From Acanthacorydalis orientalis (Eukaryota; Arthropoda; Insecta; Megaloptera; Corydalidae): a stretch of 64,000 nt of DNA. The position numbers and the translations under genes are program-made. Under the pieces are notes generated by a model. The model had not been told where the DNA came from. It did not search any database and saw only the letters and a list, made by a program, of their open reading frames with translations. Where the stretch lies: NCBI GenBank assembly GCA_034766995.1, contig CM068313.1:27125825-27189824 (forward strand), read 5' to 3'. Positions 55,066 through 64,000 of the stretch are shown here, piece after piece. Every line of letters starts with the position of its first letter. The stretch's first letter is position 1.

Positions 55066-56580
55066 AATGTATCCAATAAAATGTTTAAGAGAGACCACAC
55101 TGTTTTATCAACAACACATTTCTTTGTCATATGAAAAAGTGTCATTTAAATATTTCAATATCGTGACCCAAATCTTGTGACTATAAAAATTATTTTATGA
55201 TTTATATAAATACTATTTTTTATAAAAGTTTGTTGTTTTCGTATAACGGGATTTATTTATTGCGTATTTTATAACTTACAGATAATATATATATATCGAA
55301 TAGTATTTTTTAAGATATTTTATTTTTATCGTCGACAAAAATATGTTCATTTTAGTTTCCTGGAATTAAATTAAATCAGAAGATGCTAGGTATTTGTTTG
55401 TTTCAGAAATATATCTCAGAATATATATTTTCTGTGAATTAGAAGAAAAATATTCACATGCTCTATATTTAATTCAGAATGATAGTTTTTTTTTATATTT
55501 ATAGTAGAAATGAGATATATAGAAGAGTTCTTTTTTTAGATGTAAGAATTAAATATTTATATTTTTCATTCTTCTTGATTTTCATCCTTTTGTATTAACT
55601 GTTTTTTTGTATTTAAGTTGTTGTTTGGGATTTACTTAAAAAAATACTATATATTATTTAATTAAAAACGTTGTTGTTTTTATTGTTTTATAGACGACAT
55701 TTTAATCTCCTTGTATTTTAATTTTGAAGTTCTTAGTTAACGTTTTTGATTTTTTTCTTAATCGGGAATGTTTGAGGATATAATAATAAATTATTTTTTG
55801 TTTATAATTAACATAATAATTCGAAAATATTATATAACCTCATTCACAACGCATATTATTCTAAAATAAGTAAATATTTAAAATTATTAAATTACATTAG
55901 TGAATGTGTACGACTTTTCTAATTAAACTATGCTATGTGTTTTGTAGAACAACTATTTTAAAAGCATTTTGATAAATTTTCAACTTTTGGAGACGAGGAC
56001 CTTGGAGAGTGACTAAATCAATTCTTTTGGTGAATAATATATAAATGATAACTTAATAAAAATAATAAATAATTTTAATGACAGTACAATAAAATCACAA
56101 TTTTATAATTGTAGGATTTAATATATTTCAGTATTAAATAAAAAAGTATAAGTAAAAAATGTAAAATATTTCAGTTTAACAGTTAAGAAAATATGTTTTG
56201 TTTTTTTATTTTTTTAAATGTTTCATTAACTTAATTTTTAAAACAATGTTTTATTAATCAGAGAAAACAAAAATGAAACAATTATTACACGGTTTAATTA
56301 ACATAATATTTAAGGAATTTAAAAAATGATTTTATGATATCTTCCTTTTTAAATTCAAATTATTTTTGTATAGTCAACGTAAAGTTGAATGATTGTACAA
56401 TTATAGAATTATTGATATAACGAGCTTTTTAAATGATCGTTTTACTATAATTATATACACTTTTCGAAAATGTTTCTCAATTACGATAATTTATTTTGAT
56501 GTAAATATTATAAACATATATTTAATAACATATGCAACAGATGAATTTGTGAATACATAAATTATTTTTATTACAATTAT
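46700..56580. other. AT-rich DNA with microsatellites only
   Basis: No exon with paired splice signals and no transposon was recognised, except the patch at 50.2 kb. If the antisense exons form one gene this is intron. Confidence 0.6.
50150..50350. other. GC-richer patch at 50.2 kb
   Basis: About 200 bp of balanced sequence, including GCGTTAATGGCC and CCAATCCACCGAG. No coding frame, TIR or RNA fold was recognised. Confidence 0.25.
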
Positions 56581-57050
56581 TTGGAGTTCAAGAGCTGTTT
56601 TTAGTGATCATTAATGTCACGTGAAGTGAGTTCTGTCAAATCGTATCACTCTCTATTGAACTCAAAGTGTGAAACATGTTCGGAATGTGACACGTATGGA
56701 TAAAAACTGAAATCCATTACAAATAGTACAGAAAAATTGTAATAAAAACAGGTGGTACGCGTACGTAACACGGGTTTGTCAAATAACCACATCTGATTCG
56801 TTATGACTTGTGGTGGAGTACTGAAGGCACTTCAGTTGCGTGTACTTCTTCTTCTATTGCCGCCACATTTATTAATAACGTTAGACACGTACGTTCGCGG
56901 TCATCATAAAAGTCCTCGACAATAAAGTATCACACAGAGCGTTGTTTTCTCGAAAACGATATAGTCAGTTGAACAAGGAGACCCAGTTTTTATGGCGGGC
57001 CGTAAACAGTCTATACAAAACGGAGTTATTGATATGCCAAGTTAACTTGT
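56580..57050. promoter_or_regulatory. GC-richer island at 56.6-57.05 kb
   Basis: About 470 bp of balanced composition, 13 kb downstream of the receptor gene. It contains CACGTG-like and CpG-containing words and a TTTATGGC (posterior-Hox-type) word near 56988. No open frame of note. Possible enhancer or promoter of an unseen transcript. Confidence 0.35.
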
Positions 57051-57652
57051 ACAATAACATTTTAAACTCCATAAAACTGAATAATATGTAGTGACCAGTT
57101 CTATTTACTATAAATTAATACCAGTTATCTGTTTGAACGAAGTTTTTCTACTTAAGAATAAAATGTCATTCAAAAACTATTTTCATTAATATCTTCTTGA
57201 TGATAAATATTGGCACAAAGAGAATTATTGATAGTATATTTTTGAAGACTTTTTTATTCTCGTTCTATCTAAGTGTATATTAAAATTTATAAAGTATTTA
57301 TTCTGTTTTTTTGTCTTTATTTATTTCTATTTTATTCTAAATAATTGTTACAAGAGTTACTTTTGTTATAATGAATGTATTCAAGATGAACTTTCCTTAA
57401 TCATTTCATTAAAAGCAAGTCTTAGTGAATAGATTTGTACCAAAATGATACAAAAAACAATAATGTTTTAAAAATACAAATGAAACGCGCTTTTGTATAA
57501 TTATGATATTTCTTTGTTGATATTTTAATTGAAAAGCTTGTTGACTTTTAGATTAGAACATAGTATTTTACGTATTAAATTCAATTGACTATAAAATTAT
57601 AATAAAAGTTTAATAAACATTCAATTTCCAATGTAAATTTTTAAAATACTTT

Positions 57653-57692
<40 letters not shown>

Positions 57693-59194
57693 CATAGTTG
57701 TCAATTAATTCATCTATTTGAAGAAACTAATGAAGTAAGTTTACATACAACTTTTATTTATATTAAAAATGAATTCTTTTATTTGTGATCATCAATTTGA
57801 AATAATTTGTCATTTGAAGAATATAAACAATAATTTTAATTTAATAGTTTGAACATAATTGCCACAGTTTAGTTGAAATGACCCAGGACATTTCTGGCGA
57901 ATATGTTGATACGATATTATTGATGTTATTGCATTATGATGAAATGATGCTGATGTTCATTGTATTAATCTTGTGTGGTATACAATATATATTGTACAAA
58001 TGCCGTTCATGCCTCATTTAAACATTATATTCGTACATTGGAAAATAACGACGTGTAAACGTAATTACCGTAACTATGTGCATCGCCTTATCTATCTATT
58101 ATTCAAGTCTTGTATTGATGTAAATCAGTAATAATGTATGATTTTAATCAATAGATTTACATTGGAAAATTATTTATACGTAATGAATATGTAGACGATG
58201 ATATTAAAGGAAAAGTAGACAGTAAATATTAAATTTATCCGAGTATAACTTATGATTCTTTAAGTCGTTAAATGTGAAGATTGTCAGGTTTGATTAAATA
58301 GTAAGTTAGAATATAAATAATTTAAAAGTTTTGTTGTATATATATATATATACATAGTGTGACTATTAGATGTAAGTAAAGGGTTTTAATTAAATCAGAC
58401 TTAAAAATAGAACCTAATAAAATAGTGTTATTAAGTTACAATTTGCCAGAAAAAGTACAGAAAACTGATTAAGTACATATCTTTATTTTATTATTTTTTT
58501 GTCATTTTTTTTGAAAAATGTTTATCCTTCAAAATAAGAATTAAAGAATATTTTTACTCCATGTGGAATAATTATTTTTATTTTTTCGGTTAAAGAAGTA
58601 TGTTTTTCGGTACAAAGTATGCAAATAATTTGATATAATAAAAAGTTTTAATAATCTTTTCTCTTCATATAAAACGAATTATATGTTATTAATTGATATA
58701 TTCCTTGAAACAAATATCTATATGAAAGCCATTATATGTAATTAGAAAGTATTCATTTTTAATTATATTTTTGCTTATCTAACAAAAACTATTTTCACAC
58801 AACGTAGGATGTACTTTAATTCGAAATTGTAAGGAAAATATTTTTTACCAGTGACAACAGGTGCGATTAAGAGTCTATTTATAAATGGTATAGGGATTTT
58901 TTCATAGTGTCTATTGCAATATTGGATTTCGGCTCTTGTAACACCAGTAATGGTCAATATAAAATAAAATATTTCTTCTGTTAGATTAAATAAATAAAAT
59001 AAAAGTAATACCATTTGTTATGTGATTTTTATTACTTAAGGAATTCAATATATCTTTTGTAAATGTTATTTCAAAAAAAAAAAAATAATATATGTCAGTT
59101 TTTGTGAACAATTTACTCAATAGTAACAAAATTCATTTAAATGTATGCAGATACATTATTTTTTATTTTGTCATCTTTAATTATTGTTTTTTTG

Positions 59195-59230
<36 letters not shown>

Positions 59231-59658
59231 CTTGCTAATATATTGCTAAATATATGCTACGTATATGAGGCTTGTAATTTCCGTATATTTAGAAATTAAG
59301 TTATAAAAATCATTTAGTTATACAGTTCCGAAAAATATTAATTGAAATCCTTGAACTAAATTGTTAGATTTTCAAAAAGAAAACAAATGCGAATAAATGA
59401 GTGTATACAAATATTCGAATATTAACCAAAAATATATGTATTGTTTGTATATTAACTTCCTCTAATTCTATGTCTAGGAAGAAATGAATTTATTATGTTT
59501 ATAAAATATGTTTACCTTTCTAAGATGTCTAAGTACAGACTAATCAATAAGTGCAATATACATATCAGAACATATACTAAAAGTAAATAAAAAGTAATTC
59601 TATGATTCAACTGGAAGTATTTTAAAGACTTTTATCCAGTCAAGGATCTTATAATACA

Positions 59659-59721
<63 letters not shown>

Positions 59722-59823
59722 CTTTAACATATTTTTAATATTTTCTCGTGTCAGACCATTTTTGTAATATTCATATGTTAATCAAAATGTAATTTAAAGC
59801 AGTATTAGTTATTTGAGCTTTCT

Positions 59824-59888
<65 letters not shown>

Positions 59889-60100
59889 TTGTATGTGTGT
59901 GTTTATATGTGTGTGTTTGTATGTGTGTGTATGTGTGTGTGTTTGTATGTATATAGTAGATAAAATTTAAATTAATAAATATTTAATAAATGTATTCTTT
60001 GAAAAGAAAAGATCTTTAAGAGAGTCATTGTTTTTGTTAAGAAATGATAAGTTAGTAATAAATTGTAAGGGAACAATATATCTACGTTTATCTTCGGTTG
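57050..60100. other. AT-rich DNA without a recognised gene
   Basis: Microsatellites near 57652, 58337, 59198, 59660 and 59826. Nothing else supportable. Confidence 0.6.
59660..59955. repeat. (TA)n followed by (TA)n(GT)n minisatellite-like tract
   Basis: TA runs at 59660-59719 and 59826-59874. Then GT repeats are broken by TTGTAT or TTATAT at about 20-bp intervals (59875-59955), so the tail has become a short higher-order repeat. Confidence 0.92.
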
Positions 60101-60450
60101 TAATGGAGATTACTTAATGTATCCATACTGTAAATCACCGAACGTAACCGTCAATCCATTTGGTTGGTTGTTGGTCATTAACTCAAAAAGTCCAACATAA
60201 AAGGAGTTACTGACTACAGACTACTGTTCTCTTAATATGTAATTGACTTCATCGCCGTGCCTGTCCCTGTTGCTTCTTGACTGGAAAAAACTTAATTGCT
60301 CGACTTTGACAGCATCGTAGTGCATAAAAATCGCCGCCTCATTTTACGTTTCGAGAATGCGGCTTTATGGAGCCGGGGTATTATTTTAATGATTATGTCC
60401 GTTTTTCTTGTTTTATTTGAAGTAGGTAAAATCATCGTTTGCTATTCGGC
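60100..60450. promoter_or_regulatory. GC-richer island at 60.1-60.45 kb
   Basis: Balanced composition with AAAATCGCCGCC and CTTTATGGAGCC words, about 1 kb from the candidate antisense exon 61366-61448 on its downstream side. No coding frame. It may be an intronic enhancer of that gene. Confidence 0.33.
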
Positions 60451-60636
60451 GTTGTCTTTGTAGAAAATAATACGTATCTCAAAAATGTTACATAAAAATG
60501 ACATTGAAAAGAAATCGGTTCGTTTTATAAATATATTTGTATACGTTTGGTCCTAGATTTTATTGCTTGTGTGAAGATTAAAGGATTAGATAAGTATTTA
60601 TGTCAAGTAGATACATACCGAATAATTCTTTGATTT

Positions 60637-60671
<35 letters not shown>

Positions 60672-61365
60672 GTTATTTTTAACATTAGAAGATAATGTCT
60701 AAACAATGCATTTCAATCTTAATTACTGAATAGAAACGCATTGAAAGTGAAAAAAAATCAAAATATTAAAGTAAAGTAATATATAATAACAGTTGATACA
60801 TACATATTAAAAAATATATATACTTGTTGCAGATATAAATAGTACTTTTAAATAATCTTAGAAATTTTTTTCAAATTTAATTTATATTAAATGTATTTTA
60901 ATGATTACTCATTTTTATATATACAAATGTACTTTGATGTGTTTTGTATCATACGATTTTTTGTGTTTAAAAAATTGAAAGAAAGTTTATTAAAATTGGA
61001 AAGTCGTTTCATATACTTTTGATATTTTTAGTCAAATAGAAGCCAATAAACGTGTTTGTCGATGATAAAAACATTCACAGTTATAAATATATTTAATGGC
61101 AGTATATTTTAATCTCATAAATAAAATCAAAAGTTCGATATCGTAAATTAAACTCCAAACGTGTAAAAAGTTTATATAAGGAACGTTTAACAAATTCGTG
61201 GAATTTTTAATTTGAAATATTTTTTTTCAATCTAGAGCAATTTGTACCTACAATACCGAATTGTAATTTAGTAAGTATACTTTTTTTAATTAAACGTATA
61301 GATGTGAATCGAAGAATTAACAGAATTCCATCGTGTCGGAATGAGCAACGTCTTGCATCACTTAC

Positions 61366-61448
61366 CTCAGTCCTTGTAGAACAGGAGAAACCAGAACCGA
61401 CTTTGTACATGCAGCGTGATTCGTGGAGAACGTGATATTTCAACGGAA
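61366..61448 (-). CDS. Candidate 83-nt exon of an unidentified antisense gene
   Basis: On the - strand, a strong acceptor (TTTATTTCTTTCTAG) and a consensus donor (GAG|GTAAGT) bound 83 nt. Two leading bases complete a codon from an upstream exon. Then 27 open codons read PLKYHVLHESRC and onward to GFSCSTRTE, leaving phase 0. The other two frames contain stops. The stretch is GC-richer than its surroundings. I do not recognise the protein. The preceding exon should lie to the right, probably beyond this window. The next phase-compatible exon is 22683-22728. Confidence 0.55.
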
Positions 61449-63050
61449 CTAGAAAGAAATAAATGATTTTTAAATGAAATATTCGATAGTAATTAATTAA
61501 AATTGTAAATATCTATAAATTTTAATAAGTGGATAAGTGATTTTTTTCTCAAAGATCATTATTAATATGTGAAAATAAAATTGAAACAGTGTCTAAAGGT
61601 AAACATTTTTAATTACAAATTATTAATCATATTTTTTATTAGCTAATAAAAAATAGGTAATTAATTTTTTAAACATATATAACATACAAATTAAAATAAA
61701 TTATAAAATATCACGTGTGTATTTTATTTGTGAGAACGAGTGGATTTTGTATTTCAGCTAAGATTACTTTAAAAAAAGAATTTTAATTCCAAATCTGCAA
61801 TACAATCGTTCACAGATCGTGTATTAAATGTTTGAACCTGCTTGTAATTGAAATAGATATATTTTAGTATTATGTTTTAAGTATAAAGTTTTAACAGAAC
61901 TGAATTATTTGAATATATAGAGTCTCGACAGTACTTATTCTAATTTAGAAATGTGTTCGGATTCACATTACGGGTAAAAAAACACAATTTATTTTCGTTT
62001 CTGAGTTATTACCGTTTGAATAAATTAAATAAAAGTATTGTAACTGTTTTTTTGTTAATGTTTCATTGATCAGTGCTTTGTTTAATTAATTTCTTATTAG
62101 TTTAGATAATATTTAAAAGCTTTACAACAGTAACTTTTTTCAATATTCAAATAGAAATATCACAAAAAAGTGGATGGTGTGTTTTACTTAATGATTATTC
62201 GAAAACTGTACAGAATTATTATAAGTACTCCGAATACATTGTGTATTTTGTGTGTGTGTGTGTGTGCGGTTGTTATATATATATACATACATATATAATT
62301 ATTAAATTATGAAACTATAAATTCTGTGTTATCTCTAAGTAAAAACGAAATAGAATCTGAATAAATGATTGATTAGAAAAAAATATAAAAATATAATTTA
62401 TCCTCTAGGAGTTAATTGAATCGTTTTGAATTATATTAAATTATTTTTAAATTCACATATTGACGTTTTTTTACAATTTACAAGAGATTATTAAAATTTG
62501 TTTTTAATGCCACACAATCAGTTATTTTAACAACATACTAGAATATAAATAATTATTAATTTTTTTGTTATTTAGAAATTTGCTGAAAAAGACCTGGATT
62601 TGTTTATTAAATTAATTAATTATTGATATTACACCAAAGTATTATAGTAATAATAATAAAACATTGGTAATACATCACATTATTAAAATATTCATTGTAT
62701 TTATATTTTTTAATCTGTGTTTCTAAAATTCATATTACTGAAATATAAATTATAGATGTAAAAGTCCATTAATACGATTAAAAAAATATATTCACATACG
62801 AGTAAATATTTTTTGTTAGATTTATAAATATATTTTTTATATAATTTTTGTTATTTAAGTAATTTTCTCAAAAAATTTAACGAATTCTTTATTTATCCAA
62901 ATCAATTATATTATGAGTTATTTTATATACAGTATTATATATTTCAGTAAACAAATAAAATATGCCACAGATATGTATGGAAAGCTGTATATTGTGAATA
63001 ACAAGGAGCGATAAGTAAAAATTATAATAGGTTGAATATAAAAATCAACT
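61449..63050. other. AT-rich DNA right of the antisense exon
   Basis: Expected to be the upstream intron if 61366-61448 is real. I searched the - strand for a preceding exon ending in phase 1 and found none convincing. A short (GT)n/(TA)n tract lies near 62251-62290. Confidence 0.55.
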
Positions 63051-63293
63051 GGAGTAGTAAGTTTCTTAAGGAGACTGGAGAGGTTCAAATGGAAATGGGC
63101 AGGACATATTACAAGAAGGGAAGATAATCACGGAAAAGAGAAATTACTGATTGGCAAAGACCAAAAGACAAGACCAATGGACATATGGGATAATGACATA
63201 AGAAAATGTATGCAAAAGAGAGATACTAAATCGTTTAGACAGGAAAGTTTTGGAAGAGGCCTTTATCCAGCAGTGCACCAAAAGAGACTGATT
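63050..63293 (+). mobile_element. LINE 3' end fragment, copy B
   Basis: It translates RLERFKWKWAGHITRRED, then (after a frame change) LNRLDRKVLEEAFIQQCTKRD and stop. The W.WAGH..RR and EAFIQQW patterns mark the C-terminus of RTE-like/insect non-LTR reverse transcriptases. The W of QQW is Cys here. The 3' end runs into a 55-bp (TA)n tract at 63297. The 5' part of the element is absent (5' truncation is usual for LINEs). Confidence 0.75.
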
Positions 63294-63294
63294 A

Positions 63295-63357
<63 letters not shown>

Positions 63358-63359
<2 letters not shown>

Positions 63360-63639
63360 TAATTGTATATGCGTTTTTGATTTCCACATATAAAAAATAT
63401 TTGATAAATATAAATATATTAAATCTAATAAATTGCAAAAACAATCTAGTTTATATGTTTATTGTAAAGAAGCTACTGATATTTTTTAATACTGCTTATT
63501 ATTCATGAATTTGAAAAAACTACTTTTCTTTATGATGTGATTTCTCTAATGAAAATTATTTTACTGGCACATCGATTCATATGTTTTGGTGGCATTAGTT
63601 ATTACATGCTTTTTAAGTATTTGTGGTTTATTGAACTTA

Positions 63640-63674
<35 letters not shown>

Positions 63675-64000
63675 TCATTTATAAAAATTTTAAAATAAGG
63701 TGTACATATTTGTAAAGGCATTTAGTAAGCTAATCTTTAGTATTGATGCTAGTGTAAATAAAATGGTAAAATGCATAATGTTATAAATACAAAAAATATA
63801 TTTACTTGCGAATCAAGCCCTATTACACAAATCAGAAATGAAGACGACAATTAGAAAAGCAAACATAGTTTTCTTAAAATTAGGTAGTTTATTTAAGATT
63901 TGAAATGGAAAATTGTCTGTGGAGATAAAGGATAATGTTTTTAAAGAATTCAGTTCTACATATTTTTAAGATATTGTTCATATATATATATATATATATA
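63358..64000. other. AT-rich terminal stretch
   Basis: Only (CT)n(AT)n at 63642-63674 and the start of another TA tract at 63979, cut by the window edge. Confidence 0.6.

Overview
This window is nuclear DNA from an insect. It is strongly AT-rich, has long spliced introns, and is crowded with (TA)n microsatellites at roughly one tract per kilobase. It also holds decayed mariner-type DNA transposons and the 3' ends of a LINE. The species or order cannot be read from the sequence. No prokaryotic operon structure, tRNA, rRNA or CRISPR array was seen.

The best-supported gene is on the + strand, with five coding exons between 17037 and 43431 that join in phase into a 491-residue protein. The protein has a signal peptide, a ten-cysteine head, two fibronectin-III-like regions, one transmembrane helix and a Ser-rich cytoplasmic tail. 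The cysteine spacing resembles the N-terminal cysteine box of anosmin-1. The overall plan suggests an axon-guidance or adhesion receptor, and Drosophila Fend (forked end) is my best but unproven name. Introns 1 and 2 are about 11.4 and 12.9 kb; introns 3 and 4 are 571 and 67 nt. A GC-richer island at about 15.9-16.5 kb carries an Inr and a DPE-like motif at the canonical spacing and is the likely promoter.

On the - strand there are short exon-like segments with good splice signals at 61366-61448, 22683-22728 and 20988-21030. Their reading phases chain together, and a longer coding-like block at 10985-11186 also fits. If they belong to one transcript, that gene is interdigitated with the + strand gene: its 38-kb intron would hold most of the receptor gene, and two of its exons would sit inside the receptor's first intron. 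I could not identify this second gene.

Mobile DNA: two full-length short mariner derivatives of one family (9562-10060 + and 30551-31022 -) have TIRs and TA target duplications. There is a decayed mariner transposase (about 12600-13440 -) and a second mariner/Tc1-superfamily relic (about 45390-45870 -). Two fragments of the C-terminus of one LINE family lie at about 46010-46118 (-) and 63050-63293 (+). An 83-bp TTAA-type mini-element lies at 3445-3527.

The rest is AT-rich intronic or intergenic DNA. Several isolated GC-richer islands stand out (about 4.1, 10.9, 16, 26.7, 29.0, 36.6, 39.3, 50.2, 56.6-57.0 and 60.1-60.4 kb). Those without coding logic are candidate regulatory elements.
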